A DNA stretch of 64,000 nucleotides from Nodosilinea sp. WJT8-NPBG4 (GCA_019359285.1 JAHHHQ010000028.1:214189-278188), one strand, 5' to 3'; counted from the first letter of the stretch, positions 48,502 through 58,467 are shown. The notes: a model not told the origin generated them from the sequence alone. Program-made: numbers and translations.

Positions 48502-49329
48502 ATGGCCTGCATTATCTTCACCGACCTCGACGGCACCCTGCTCAATGGCGAAACCTACGCCTACCAAGCAGCCTTGCCGACCATAGCCAAGCTCGCCGAT
48601 CAGGGCATTCCTGTAGTACCAGTCACGAGCAAAACCCGTCAAGAGGTCGCCCAACTGCGGCATGATGTCGGCCTGCGCGATCCCTTCGTGGTGGAAAACG
48701 GCAGCGCCATCTACATTCCCATCGACCATCCAGGCTTTACCCTACCGCCAGGCGACAATGTCGATGGCTACCGAGTACTGCAATTAGGCTGCAACTACGT
48801 CACCGCTCGCGCTGGGCTAAAGGCGATCGCCCAGGATCTCGGTCGTCCCCTCAAAGGCTTTGGTGACTGGACTGTAGACCAGGTGGTGCAACTCACCGGG
48901 CTATCCCCCGAAGAGGCCAAGCAGGCCAAGGCTAGGGAGTTCACCGAGCCCTTTATGACTCCAAAAAATGTGCCCGCCGACCAGCTGCGCGAGGCCGTAG
49001 CAGCCATGGGGTTTCGGGTCGTAATTGGCGATCGCTTCTCCCATCTAATTGGCAGCGAAGCAGGCAAAGGCCGGGCCGTGCACCAGCTGGTGCAGCTCTA
49101 CAAAGGCAGTGGATCCGAGGCCATGCCCATCACCACCATTGGGCTAGGCAACAGCCCCAATGACCTCGACATGTTAGAAAACGTCGATTACCCGGTTGTG
49201 CTGCCCAGCGCTCACGGTCCCCATCCCCAGCTAGCTGACCGCGGTTGGCAGGTCGCGCCAGCGCCAGCGCCCGAGGGGTGGGCGATCGCTGTAGAAGCCG
49301 TTCTAGCCGTGGTGCTGGCCCAGCAATAG
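48502..49329 (+). CDS. Mannosyl-3-phosphoglycerate phosphatase-like HAD hydrolase
   Basis: The 275-aa product begins MACIIFTDLDGTLLNGETYA with the HAD nucleophile motif DLDGTLL (Asp8 and Asp10), a VVPVTSKTRQEV motif II, a C2B-type cap (about 85-190), and the distal IGLGNSPNDLDML acidic motif. These features match the MPGP/YedP subfamily of HAD-IIB phosphatases that make mannosylglycerate or glucosylglycerate by dephosphorylation. The glycerate synthase is not adjacent, so compatible-solute synthesis is inferred, not shown. A membrane glycosyltransferase follows. Confidence 0.78.
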   Translation: MACIIFTDLDGTLLNGETYAYQAALPTIAKLADQGIPVVPVTSKTRQEVAQLRHDVGLRDPFVVENGSAIYIPIDHPGFTLPPGDNVDGYRVLQLGCNYVTARAGLKAIAQDLGRPLKGFGDWTVDQVVQLTGLSPEEAKQAKAREFTEPFMTPKNVPADQLREAVAAMGFRVVIGDRFSHLIGSEAGKGRAVHQLVQLYKGSGSEAMPITTIGLGNSPNDLDMLENVDYPVVLPSAHGPHPQLADRGWQVAPAPAPEGWAIAVEAVLAVVLAQQ

Positions 49330-49504
49330 GTCAGCACCACCGAGACACAGGTTTTTGAAGCTCTTGTAAATCTGCCGGGGCGAAGTCGATGGACCTAGCC
49401 AGGGTTCGCTAAGGTACCTACTGCGGGCGTTGGCTCCAGCGGCAGGCCAACCTGGCGATTTGGGCAACCTAGCATCACCGATTAAGTCAACACGTTGGGT
49501 AGTT

Positions 49505-50707
49505 ATGAACGTAAGTCTAGGCGACCTGATCACGGTCATGCTCGCGGTTTTGCCGCTGCTACTACTGACCACCTCAGCTTTCTTTGCCCTCGAGTGCCTG
49601 ATGGCCTTGGGCAAAGCCCAGTCGTCCGCCAGTCCCTCTACCCTACCTGCCAATCTTTCCCTGGCGGTGCTGGTGCCCGCCCATAACGAAGCTGAGGGCA
49701 TTGCCACTACCTTAGCCACCATTCTTCCCCAGTTGCGTCCTACCGATCGCCTACTGGTCATTGCCGACAACTGCACCGACACCACCGCCGAAGCCGCCCG
49801 TCAGGCCGGAGCCACCGTGATTGAGCGCCACGACCTTGCCCAACGCGGCAAGGGTTATGCCCTCGATTTTGGCCTCAGCCATCTCATGGCCAATCCACCC
49901 GACATCATTGTTTTTGTCGATGCCGACTGCGATCTACAGCCCCACAGCTTGGCCGCCCTGGCCATTCAGGCCCAGCATAGCCAGCGCCCGGTCCAGGCCG
50001 TCTACCTAATGGAAAAGCCACCCAGTCCTGGGCTTAAAGACGGCATTTCAGCCTTTGCCTTCAAGGTGAAAAATTGGGTGCGGCCCCTCGGGCTATATCG
50101 CCTGGGTCAGCCCTGTCTGCTAACTGGTACTGGTATCGCCATGCCTTGGGAGGCTGCGATCGCCGTCAATATCGCCAGTGGTCACATTGTCGAAGATATG
50201 AAGCTCGGCCTCGATTTAGCTCTAGCCGGCTATGGGCCACAATTTTGCCAAAGCGCCTGGGTCACCAGCCGCTTACCCAGCGGCAACCAGGCCGCCACTA
50301 CCCAACGCACCCGCTGGGAGCATGGTCATCTGCAGATGTTGAGCGAGTACGTGCCCAAGCTGCTGGGACAGGCCTTGCGCCAGGGACGGATTGACCTCCT
50401 CGTTTTGGCGTTAGAGCTAGGAGTACTGCCCATTTCGCTACAGGTCATGGTGACGTTGGCGATCGCAGCCCTCTGCCTAGCGGCAGCCCTTGCTGGGTTG
50501 AGCTGGCTACCCGCCTACCTAGCCCTAGGGGCAGTACTCGCTCTCAGCACCGGGGTTAGCCTGGCTTGGGTGGGCTACGGACGCAGCGATCTTTCCCTTC
50601 GGGATCTGCTGACGGTGCCGCTCTACATACTCAACAAAATTCCTTTGTACTTCAAATTTCTGGTCAAGCCCGAAAAAACCTGGGTGCGCACCGAGCGCGA
50701 CGGATAG
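49505..50707 (+). CDS. Membrane GT2 glycosyltransferase
   Basis: The ATG at 49505 (MNVSLGDLITVMLAVLPLLL) gives 400 aa; the frame extends to 49430 without a suitable start. There is one N-terminal helix, a GT-A catalytic domain (LVPAHNEAEGIATTL, ERHDLAQRGKGYALDFGL, DXD in FVDADCDLQ, and QRTRW, a Q-x2-RW-type motif), then two to three C-terminal helices. This is the cellulose/hyaluronan-synthase-like topology for making or transferring extracellular polysaccharide. The acceptor is unknown. A terminator-like hairpin follows at 50778. Confidence 0.85.
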   Translation: MNVSLGDLITVMLAVLPLLLLTTSAFFALECLMALGKAQSSASPSTLPANLSLAVLVPAHNEAEGIATTLATILPQLRPTDRLLVIADNCTDTTAEAARQAGATVIERHDLAQRGKGYALDFGLSHLMANPPDIIVFVDADCDLQPHSLAALAIQAQHSQRPVQAVYLMEKPPSPGLKDGISAFAFKVKNWVRPLGLYRLGQPCLLTGTGIAMPWEAAIAVNIASGHIVEDMKLGLDLALAGYGPQFCQSAWVTSRLPSGNQAATTQRTRWEHGHLQMLSEYVPKLLGQALRQGRIDLLVLALELGVLPISLQVMVTLAIAALCLAAALAGLSWLPAYLALGAVLALSTGVSLAWVGYGRSDLSLRDLLTVPLYILNKIPLYFKFLVKPEKTWVRTERDG

Positions 50708-50777
50708 CGTTTTACCGTTGCAGAATTCCCCCAACCGCTAAGGCAGTGGTATAGGGTAGACTTCAGCCGTCGTGGGA

Positions 50778-50813
50778 CACTGGGCAACACCGCCAACAGT
50801 GCTGCGTTTTTTT
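50778..50813 (+). terminator. Rho-independent terminator of the GT2 gene
   Basis: CACTGGGC (50778-50785) pairs with GCC-AA-CAGTG (ending 50801), and seven T residues follow at 50807-50813. It is 70 bp past the GT2 stop on the same strand. Confidence 0.5.
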
Positions 50814-50970
50814 AAGTTTGGTAACACTCCCCCAACGGTTCCTCATAAAAGCGCTGAAAAACGACGCTTCATTTCAAAGCAATGGTGAGGGACATCGCTG
50901 TAGTGCTACGCCATGGGTACTCTACAGGTACTTTTGAGGGGTGTCACCCCCCACACAGTGCCCCTAACTT

Positions 50971-52743
50971 ATGAAACTGCGCTACAAAACTCTGCTGCTG
51001 ACCACGCTGCCTCTATTAGGGCTGATGGCAATTCTTTACGGCAGTTTTTCCGTCATTTTGCAGCGCAGCTACAGTCGCCTTGAGCAGCAGGATGCCCAGC
51101 GCAACCTGCAACGGGTCGATGAAGTGCTAGCCGGCGACCTCGCCCAGATCCAGAGCGTTACCGAAGACTGGGCCGCTTGGAATGCTACCTACGCCTTTAT
51201 CCAAGACGGCAACTCTGATTATCTTGAGTCAAATCTTAGAAAGTACGCCTTTGAAAGCCTACAGATCAACGTTATAGCCTTCGTCAATCCCGACGGTAAG
51301 ATTGTCTACGGCACAAGCTTCAACTTAGACAACAGAACCTTTTCACCCCTACCATCCAGTCTAATCCAGCAGCTTACTCCCACCAGCCCGCTGATGCAGT
51401 TTGAGCATCTGGCCTCTCACCACCAAGGGTTGATGGCGGTGGATGGCCACCTGATGCTGGTTGTAGTAGAGCCTATTTTGCGCAGCGATGCCACCGGCCC
51501 ATCCAGGGGTGCCCTCCTCATGGGGCGAACTCTGAGTGCCAGCGTCGTCGAATCCCTGGCGCAGCGCACGCGGCTAGATCTACAGCTTTATCCCCTAGGT
51601 CAGGGTGAATTGTCGGAGCCGCTGCAACCCATCCTCACGACTCTCAGCGATGCCACCGACTCGGCTATGCTACCCACCCTAGTGCGCCCTCAAAATACCG
51701 ATACCCTAATGGGCTACACTCTGTGGCCCGATGTCTACGGTACTCCCCAAGCGCTGCTAGAGGTCAAGCTGCCTCGCGATATCTACCGGCAAGGGCTAAT
51801 TAGCCGCCACTATCTCGGCTGGTCGCTGCTTGGGTCCTGTCTTGTGTTTACCAGCGGCATGCTGCTGCTGCTCGATCGCGTGATTTTGCGGCGGCTGCTC
51901 GGGCTCAGTCAGCAGGTGCAGCACATCGGGCGCTCTAACGACCTCACCCAGCGAGTGTCGGTGCAGGGAACCGATGAGCTTAACCACTTGGGCTATCAGA
52001 TCAACGACATGTTGAGTGAACTGCAAATCAGCAATCAAAAACTAGCTCAGGAGCAGCAAAAGGCCGAGCAGCTCTTGCTCAATATTCTTCCAGCACCGAT
52101 CGCGGGCGAGCTGATGCAGACCAAGACCTCCATTCCTCAGCATTTTGACGAGGTGACGATTCTATTCGCCGACATCGTTGGCTTCACAAGTCTGTCGCAC
52201 CATCTGTCACCCATTAAGCTGGTAAACCTGCTCAACCAAATCTTCTCGGCTTTCGACAGTCTGGCCGAACAGCTAGATCTAGAGAAAATTAAAACCATTG
52301 GCGATGCCTACATGGTGGCAGCGGGGCTACCAACGCCTCGGGAGGATCATGCGGAGGCGATCGCTGAAATGGCCCTGGCTATGCAGCAGGTCACCGCCTC
52401 CTTTCAGGCCGAGTCAGGGCAACCGCTCGAGATCCGCATTGGCATCAACACCGGGGTGGTAGTAGCTGGGGTGATTGGCACTAAGAAATTTATTTACGAT
52501 CTCTGGGGCGACGCCGTCAATGTGGCTAGCCGCATGGAGGCTTCTAGCGAACCCGGTCAGATTCAGGTTACGGCTGCAACCTATGAACGCCTCAAGGACA
52601 GCTATCGGTTCGAACGCCGCGGCTGCATCACTATTAAAGGACGTGGCGAAATGGAAACCTACTGGCTGCGTGGTCATCGACCCGAAGCCCTGTTCTGCGC
52701 CCTTCGGAGGGAAAGCATTCAACCCACGACTCCCTATCCCTAG
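50971..52743 (+). CDS. CHASE4-HAMP class III adenylate cyclase
   Basis: The 590-aa membrane protein has a first helix (about 9-30), a periplasmic CHASE4-like sensor (about 35-270; EDWAAWNATYAFIQDGN), a second helix (about 281-303), a HAMP domain (about 300-355), a short coiled coil, and a C-terminal cyclase domain (about 385-570). Catalytic features are intact: metal-binding Asp in ILFADIVGFTSLS, specificity Lys in EKIKTIGDAYM, the YDLWGDAVNVASRM segment with Asp and the transition-state Asn-x3-Arg. Lys/Asp points to ATP, so cAMP formation in response to an extracellular signal is expected. The signal is unknown. Confidence 0.9.
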   Translation: MKLRYKTLLLTTLPLLGLMAILYGSFSVILQRSYSRLEQQDAQRNLQRVDEVLAGDLAQIQSVTEDWAAWNATYAFIQDGNSDYLESNLRKYAFESLQINVIAFVNPDGKIVYGTSFNLDNRTFSPLPSSLIQQLTPTSPLMQFEHLASHHQGLMAVDGHLMLVVVEPILRSDATGPSRGALLMGRTLSASVVESLAQRTRLDLQLYPLGQGELSEPLQPILTTLSDATDSAMLPTLVRPQNTDTLMGYTLWPDVYGTPQALLEVKLPRDIYRQGLISRHYLGWSLLGSCLVFTSGMLLLLDRVILRRLLGLSQQVQHIGRSNDLTQRVSVQGTDELNHLGYQINDMLSELQISNQKLAQEQQKAEQLLLNILPAPIAGELMQTKTSIPQHFDEVTILFADIVGFTSLSHHLSPIKLVNLLNQIFSAFDSLAEQLDLEKIKTIGDAYMVAAGLPTPREDHAEAIAEMALAMQQVTASFQAESGQPLEIRIGINTGVVVAGVIGTKKFIYDLWGDAVNVASRMEASSEPGQIQVTAATYERLKDSYRFERRGCITIKGRGEMETYWLRGHRPEALFCALRRESIQPTTPYP

Positions 52744-52929
52744 AACATTAGTGAGGCCCAATTTGCGGGTTGGGCTCCACTATTGCTTCTCAGCTATGAA
52801 ACTTCCAATTTTTGTATTCCGTCCTACCTAGGTATCCCCATTAGAGCCTGGAGAATACTCTACAGCTCCCAGATTAATTCCACCAACTTTCCTATCAGAA
52901 ATGTGGAGGAGCGCACGACATTTTAATAA

Positions 52930-53000
52930 GCGGGTAACGCGATTCGAACGCGCGACATTCACCTTGGCAAGGTGACGCTCTACCACTGAGCTATACCCGC
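52930..53000 (-). tRNA. tRNA-Gly (GCC)
   Basis: Read on the minus strand this 71-nt gene has a 7-bp acceptor stem GCGGGTA/TACCCGC, a D-arm with AGCTCAGTGGTAGAGC, the anticodon loop CTTGCCAAG (anticodon GCC) and the T-loop GTTCGAATC. CCA is not encoded. It reads GGC/GGT glycine codons. Confidence 0.97.
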
Positions 53001-53115
53001 ATTAAAAACCAGTGTCAGGAGCAATTCCGTTTCGCTGGTTTTGACTTTATCTAGAATCTCAAAAAAGTGTGACTATGTCAACATTTTTTTGGATTTTCTT
53101 GGGCAATCTTCAGCC

Positions 53116-53691
53116 CTAAATCGAGTCCGCGTCGGGAACCACAACGGCTTGAGCTGCCACCGGCATCCCAGGCCCCAAGCGGGCTGAGCCATTGCTCGCA
53201 CCACTACCCATGGCGGAGTGAATCACTCCCATTAAACTGGCCATTTCCAGAGCACTCATGGCATAGTCCCAACCGTGGTTGGCCTTAATACCCGCCCGCT
53301 CTAGGGCCTGCTGCAGCGTATCAGTGGTGAGGACGCCAAAAATAACCGGCACGCCGGTTTGGAAACCCGCTGCTGCCACGCCCTTGGCTACCTCCGCCGC
53401 CACGTAGTCAAAGTGGGGCGTCGAGCCACGGATGACGGCTCCCAAGCAAATGATCGCGTTGTAGCGACCGCTGAGGGCCAACTGCCGAGCCACCAGCGGA
53501 ATTTCAAAACTGCCGGGCACCCAGGCGTAGTCAACCTGAGTGCCTTCGGGGTTAACGTCTATACCATGGCGCTTTAGGCAATCTTGGCAACCCTCCAGCA
53601 GCTTACCCGTAACTAAATCGTTGAATCGGCCTAGCACAATGGCAAACCGAGGAGACCCTGTGGAGACTAACGTGCCTTCAAAAACCGCCAT
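53116..53691 (-). CDS. ribH: 6,7-dimethyl-8-ribityllumazine synthase
   Basis: The 191-aa product begins [20 protein letters not shown] and has the RibH core: ARFND equivalent GRFNDLVT, the substrate-binding VPGSFEIP, the loop [20 protein letters not shown] with the catalytic His, and [20 protein letters not shown]. It condenses 5-amino-6-ribitylaminouracil with dihydroxybutanone phosphate in riboflavin synthesis, forming a 60-mer shell in many bacteria. A 30-residue Gly/Ser/Ala-rich tail extends beyond the family's usual length (about 155-160 aa). It starts 12 bp after psbZ, a pairing conserved in cyanobacteria. Confidence 0.95.
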   Translation of the reverse strand: MAVFEGTLVSTGSPRFAIVLGRFNDLVTGKLLEGCQDCLKRHGIDVNPEGTQVDYAWVPGSFEIPLVARQLALSGRYNAIICLGAVIRGSTPHFDYVAAEVAKGVAAAGFQTGVPVIFGVLTTDTLQQALERAGIKANHGWDYAMSALEMASLMGVIHSAMGSGASNGSARLGPGMPVAAQAVVVPDADSI

Positions 53692-53703
53692 AAATATTCT
53701 TAT

Positions 53704-53892
53704 CTACACCACAAAGTAGTTGAGGCCGCCTACGACGACCACCAGAGCGCCCCAAATAACGGAGCCAAAGAGGATCAGTCGTTTGGACTGATCCCAGTCT
53801 TGGGGAGAGGCGTAGGCTACGGGCACATACACCACTAGCACAAATGACATCAGGACCAGGGCAAACAGCGCGAGTTGAAACAGAATTACCAT
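53704..53892 (-). CDS. psbZ: Photosystem II protein PsbZ
   Basis: The 62-aa product begins [20 protein letters not shown] and contains [20 protein letters not shown] between two membrane helices, the hallmark of PsbZ (Ycf9). It is a small thylakoid subunit at the edge of photosystem II that stabilises interaction with antenna or the dimer. It is co-oriented with ribH, 12 bp downstream. It is complete and of normal length (about 62 aa). Confidence 0.97.
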   Translation of the reverse strand: MVILFQLALFALVLMSFVLVVYVPVAYASPQDWDQSKRLILFGSVIWGALVVVVGGLNYFVV

Positions 53893-54040
53893 GGGTTTAT
53901 ATTTGCTCTCTCAAACACAGCAGCGGAGACGGCGGTGAATAACCTGATCAGCCCAGGCTAACAGCCACACTACCCTAACCAGTACGCTATCAGAAAGAGG
54001 CCCCGCCGGAAAGTATGGCCCTAAAAAAGGCCTGAAACTT

Positions 54041-56812
54041 ATGGACCTAGTCCTTTGTCACACCACCGCCGATTTTGACACCCTAGGGGCTGCCGTTGGG
54101 CTGGCTCGCCTGCAGCCAGGGCGACGCATCGTGCTGACCGGAGGCTGTCATCCGACGGTGCAGCGATTTTTGGCCCTCCACCGTGACGAGTACCCGCTGA
54201 TTGAGCGACGAGCAGTGGATCCAAGCCAGATTAATCGCCTCACTCTGGTCGATGCTCAGCAGCGCGATCGCTTTGGCCCAGCGGCCGATTGGATTACCCA
54301 GGCCGAACACAACCAGGTACCCATCGAGATCTACGATCACCATCCCACGAGTGCCGAGACGGTGCAAGCCCAGGAAACCACGATTGAGGCTGTGGGAGCA
54401 GCTACCACTCTAGTGGTGGAGTCCCTACAAGAAGGAAAGATTGAGCCCAGCGTCGCGGAAGCGACTGTCATGGCCCTGGGCATTCATGTCGATACAGGTT
54501 CGCTGCTGTACGAGGGGGCGACGGCGCGGGATGCCTCTGCTCTAGCCTGGCTGATGGCCCATGGGGCTAGCCTCGCGATTATTGCCGACTTTGTAGAACC
54601 GGGACTGAGCCCCACTTTGCAAGGGTTGTTGGCAGAAGCCATGGCTGCCCTCCATGTAGAGACAGTGGGAGGCCACACGTTGGCCTGGGTATTGCTGCGG
54701 GTTGATGAGTATGTGCCGGGTCTGTCGGGGCTGGCAGAGCAACTGATATCCCTAACCGATGCCGATGCGCTGCTATTTGGGGCCTACTACGCCGCCGAGG
54801 AAGAAGTGGATGCCGATGGGTTGGCGAACCGCGATCTGTCTGACCCATCGCTGGGAATTCAAAAACTCACGTTGATTGGCCGAGCCCGAGGTCGAGTGAG
54901 CGATCGCCTCGACTGGGGCACGGTGCTGACGGCCTTAGGCGGCGGTGGGCATGCTGCGGCTGCCTCAGCCAGCGTGACGACGGAAGACCCCTTAGGGATG
55001 GTGCAGGAGGTCATGGCGGCGGTGCGATCGCACCTGCCCCGTCAGCCCATCGCCCGCGATCTGATGTCGTCGCCGGTACGCACCATCCGCCCTGACACTA
55101 CAATCCACGAGGCCCAACGGATTTTGCTGCGCTACGGCCACTCGGGTTTGTCGGTGGTCGATGAGGGCGATCGCCTGGTCGGTATCATTTCTCGCCGCGA
55201 TCTGGATCTAGCCCTTCACCACGGCTTCAGCCACGCTCCGGTCAAGGGCTATATGGCCACCAACCTCAAAACCATTACTCCCGACACCCCCCTCGCCGAT
55301 ATCGAGCACCTGATGGTGACCTACGACATTGGTCGCCTACCGGTGCTGCACCAGGGGGCACTGATGGGCATCGTCACCCGCACTGACCTGCTGCGTCACC
55401 TGCACCAGGGGCAGCCCTCTTCCTTAGCCCAGCCCGCTCTCGGTCCGCCTACTGCCATTGCCCTACAGCAGGCCTTGGGGGTTGGCCTGTCGCCTATTTT
55501 GCAAGGCATCTTGCAGCAAATCACCGCCGCAGCCGAGGAGCGAGGTTGGCACCTCTACCTGGTGGGCGGCGCGGTGCGCGATCTGCTGATCTGTACCGAC
55601 TCGATCTCAGCGGCTCTACCGGACCTCGATCTAGTGGTTGATGGATTCTTCAGCGCGGCGCAGGTAGGGGCTGGCGTTGACCTGGCGACCGTGATCAAGG
55701 AGCGATTTCCGAAGGTTGATTTACAGGTCCATGGGCGGTTTCAAACGGCGTCGCTGGTCTGGCGCAAAGAGTTAGACCATCCCCTGGCCGGGCTGATGAT
55801 TGACATCGCCACCGCCCGCACAGAGTTTTACCCCTACCCCGCCGCCAATCCCGAAGTCGAAGCTAGCTCCATTCAGCAAGACCTCTACCGCCGCGACTTT
55901 ACGGTCAATGCTCTAGCGCTGCGGCTCACCAATCCTGGGGCTGGGCAGCTGCTTGACTACTTTGGCGGACTCATTGACCTGCGCCAGGGCATCATTCGCG
56001 TGCTGCACGCCAACAGCTTTATCGAAGACCCGACGCGCATCTACCGAGCGGTGCGCTTTGCGGTGCGTCTGGGGTTTAGCCTCGACGCCCAAACCGAGGG
56101 CTACATTCACCACGCCATCGCGAGCGGGGCTTACACCCAAATGCAACACCAGATGCGGCGAGCCCCGGCCCTACAGGTGCGGCTCAAAAACGAGCTGAAA
56201 TACATCCTTGAGGCAGCCTACTGGCAGTCGGCGCTAACTCTGCTCGACCATCTGGGGGCGCTGCGTTGTCTCCACAGCGACCTAACCATGACCCCAGCCC
56301 TATGGCAGCAGCTGCGACGCCTCAGCCGTTGGGCCAAGCGCTTTAGCTGGCCCGATCTGGGGCCGCCCTGGCTGCTGCGTCTCCAGGGGCTGCTGGCTGC
56401 TGTACCGGTCGCAGCGCGATCGCCCCTGGCCGCCCATTTACAACTGCCCGATCGCGCCATTGAGCGCCTGTCTAACCTCGATCAATGGGAACACCAGTGG
56501 CAAGCCCTCGTGGCCACCGAGCCCGCCCCCAGTCAGCTGTATGCCGCTTTTAATCAAGCTGATATTTCCACTTACCTGCTCATCAGTGCTCGCCATCCAC
56601 GGCAGCTGGGCCCTGCCCTGTGGCGTTACCTGATGCAGTGGGCTCCCACGTCGCCCCTGATCGACGGTGACCAGCTCAAAACCCTGGGATATCGACCAGG
56701 CCCCAGTTTTAGGCCGATGCTAGAGACCCTATTTGCCGCCCAGCTTGATGGCGCGATCGCAACCCAGGCCGATGCGATCGCCTTTTTGGAGCAGCACTAT
56801 CCTCGCGCCTGA
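54041..56812 (+). CDS. DHH-CBS-CCA tRNA nucleotidyltransferase/poly(A) polymerase fusion
   Basis: The 923-aa product combines an N-terminal DHH/DHHA1 phosphoesterase region (about 1-330: DLVLCHTTADFDTLGAAVG, DHHPTS, GGGHAAAAS), two CBS domains (about 336-455) that may sense adenosine ligands, and a class II nucleotidyltransferase (from about 498: YLVGGAVRDLL with the DLDLVVDG acidic pair) followed by the RNA-binding head/neck region (about 600-920). Such fusions in cyanobacteria, Aquificae and Thermotogae add CCA or A tails to RNA. The DHH part may cleave oligonucleotides. Which tailing activity dominates cannot be read from sequence. Confidence 0.9.
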   Translation: MDLVLCHTTADFDTLGAAVGLARLQPGRRIVLTGGCHPTVQRFLALHRDEYPLIERRAVDPSQINRLTLVDAQQRDRFGPAADWITQAEHNQVPIEIYDHHPTSAETVQAQETTIEAVGAATTLVVESLQEGKIEPSVAEATVMALGIHVDTGSLLYEGATARDASALAWLMAHGASLAIIADFVEPGLSPTLQGLLAEAMAALHVETVGGHTLAWVLLRVDEYVPGLSGLAEQLISLTDADALLFGAYYAAEEEVDADGLANRDLSDPSLGIQKLTLIGRARGRVSDRLDWGTVLTALGGGGHAAAASASVTTEDPLGMVQEVMAAVRSHLPRQPIARDLMSSPVRTIRPDTTIHEAQRILLRYGHSGLSVVDEGDRLVGIISRRDLDLALHHGFSHAPVKGYMATNLKTITPDTPLADIEHLMVTYDIGRLPVLHQGALMGIVTRTDLLRHLHQGQPSSLAQPALGPPTAIALQQALGVGLSPILQGILQQITAAAEERGWHLYLVGGAVRDLLICTDSISAALPDLDLVVDGFFSAAQVGAGVDLATVIKERFPKVDLQVHGRFQTASLVWRKELDHPLAGLMIDIATARTEFYPYPAANPEVEASSIQQDLYRRDFTVNALALRLTNPGAGQLLDYFGGLIDLRQGIIRVLHANSFIEDPTRIYRAVRFAVRLGFSLDAQTEGYIHHAIASGAYTQMQHQMRRAPALQVRLKNELKYILEAAYWQSALTLLDHLGALRCLHSDLTMTPALWQQLRRLSRWAKRFSWPDLGPPWLLRLQGLLAAVPVAARSPLAAHLQLPDRAIERLSNLDQWEHQWQALVATEPAPSQLYAAFNQADISTYLLISARHPRQLGPALWRYLMQWAPTSPLIDGDQLKTLGYRPGPSFRPMLETLFAAQLDGAIATQADAIAFLEQHYPRA

Positions 56813-56893
56813 GGGGCACAAGATATTGGCGCATCTCTCCACTGGGGGAAGAACGGGGTAGAGTGGCAAAGATCATTGATCCTCTCTGTTCCT

Positions 56894-58402
56894 ATGACCC
56901 TAGCTGTGGGCACCGCCCTGCAAAATGGCAACTACGTGATCGATGCCTGGGTGGCCGAAGATGCCATTGGCCCTGTCTATCTAGCGATGGATGTGTCCAA
57001 GGGGCAGTGGATCCAGCTCCGCATATTAGGTAGTCGCAGCCCGGCAACGCTGCCCGATGCCCCACAGCGACAGGTGTTTTACCAGTACCTCGATCAGGTC
57101 AACAGCCTGAAACAGACCGCATTTCCAGCGCGCTTAGGAGGCTTTGAAGAAGAGGGCGTCTGCTATCAAACCCTGGCCAGTCCCCCCGGCACTCCCCTCG
57201 ATCGCCTGGTGACTGGAACCAACTCCCTGGCACCTCGCTCCAGCATGGCCATTATCCAACGCCTCACCGAAGCCTTCGAGACTCTCCACCCCATAGGTTG
57301 GGCCGGGTTGCGATTGACCCCTGACCAGGTGTGGTACGAGCCACAGGATCAAATCGTCACGTTCACAGGATTTGACTTACCGCCATCCACCACCGCCATC
57401 CCAAATCCCACCGACAAAGATCAAGTTTTCTCAGAAGAATCGGCCCTGGTGTGCGGGCTTACCCACCTGCTGTATTTTATGCTGACTGGTCAGCGGGCTG
57501 AGGCGACCAACGCTCCCCTGGCAGTGGAGGTTCGTCGTCGTCACCCTGGGCTACCCACTGTTGTCGATACGGCCCTAGCCCTAGGTAGCCCTAGGCTTTT
57601 GAACGGGGCCATGCCAACCCTGCACGAACTACCACCCACCGTTACCCTGGCGGCGTGGAAAGCCCTTCTGCCACACCCTGAGCAGCTACCCTCGACACCA
57701 GCACCCAGTGCAGTACCTCAGCGCTTCACCGGCCCCCCGACTAGGGCGGTATTTAGCCAATCTGACCCCGGAGCCCAGCCCCAAGCAATAGTTGACTATC
57801 CTGCGCAGGTCAGCACCCTGGTTGGCTCAACCCAACGTCAGAATCGTTCGCTACCGCTGGCTCTGGTCGCGACTGGGCTGTTGGCCACAGTTAGCGGCCT
57901 AGGGTTTGGCTTCTATGCCCGGCTCCAGCCCGCCAGTTCTGCCAGCCAAGAGCGCCTCAATCCCAATCAGTCGTTTCCTCCCTTGCCTGGCTGGAATGGC
58001 GACGATCTCTTGCAGCCCTGGGCTGATGCCCCAGCCCGGCGCGATCGCCCCGACTATAGCAACACGCCACCGCCAGGTTCAGAGCCAGTACCTGACTTTA
58101 CCCCCAACCCCCAAGAACCTGCTGCCCCGCCCCCAGCGGTACCCCAGCCTGAAATTGTCCCTCAGCCTGTCCCTGAACCCGTAGAAGACTGGGAAACTCC
58201 GGTACCCCTTCAGCCCGAACCCACACCCGAGTTTGAACCTATATTCCCTAGCGACCCCGCGCCTCTGCCTGTGGAGCCCGCTCCGGCACCGCAGCCGCTG
58301 CCAGCACCAGTCCCTATGGAGCCCGTTCCGACGGAAGGAGCAGCCCCAGCGCCCCTAGCTCCGCCGCTTCAGCCAGCAGCCCCAGCTCCGTCATCTAGCT
58401 AG
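56894..58402 (+). CDS. Membrane pseudokinase-like protein with Pro-rich tail
   Basis: The ATG at 56894 (MTLAVGTALQNGNYVIDAWV) gives 502 aa. The first 270 residues follow the bacterial Ser/Thr kinase layout, but the catalytic core motifs are absent: no VAIK-type lysine, no HRD, and no DFG (LRLTPDQVWYEPQDQIVTFT stands where the catalytic loop would be). A single membrane helix (about 318-342) follows, then a long Pro/Glu-rich extracytoplasmic tail (about 360-502). It is probably a scaffold or regulator. It follows the CCA-transferase gene by 81 bp on the same strand. Confidence 0.65.
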   Translation: MTLAVGTALQNGNYVIDAWVAEDAIGPVYLAMDVSKGQWIQLRILGSRSPATLPDAPQRQVFYQYLDQVNSLKQTAFPARLGGFEEEGVCYQTLASPPGTPLDRLVTGTNSLAPRSSMAIIQRLTEAFETLHPIGWAGLRLTPDQVWYEPQDQIVTFTGFDLPPSTTAIPNPTDKDQVFSEESALVCGLTHLLYFMLTGQRAEATNAPLAVEVRRRHPGLPTVVDTALALGSPRLLNGAMPTLHELPPTVTLAAWKALLPHPEQLPSTPAPSAVPQRFTGPPTRAVFSQSDPGAQPQAIVDYPAQVSTLVGSTQRQNRSLPLALVATGLLATVSGLGFGFYARLQPASSASQERLNPNQSFPPLPGWNGDDLLQPWADAPARRDRPDYSNTPPPGSEPVPDFTPNPQEPAAPPPAVPQPEIVPQPVPEPVEDWETPVPLQPEPTPEFEPIFPSDPAPLPVEPAPAPQPLPAPVPMEPVPTEGAAPAPLAPPLQPAAPAPSSS

Positions 58403-58467
58403 ACAGGTTGGCTGAATAAACCAAAAATTAACCCAATATCCGTCCGGTGCTAGAGGAATAAGGGCGT

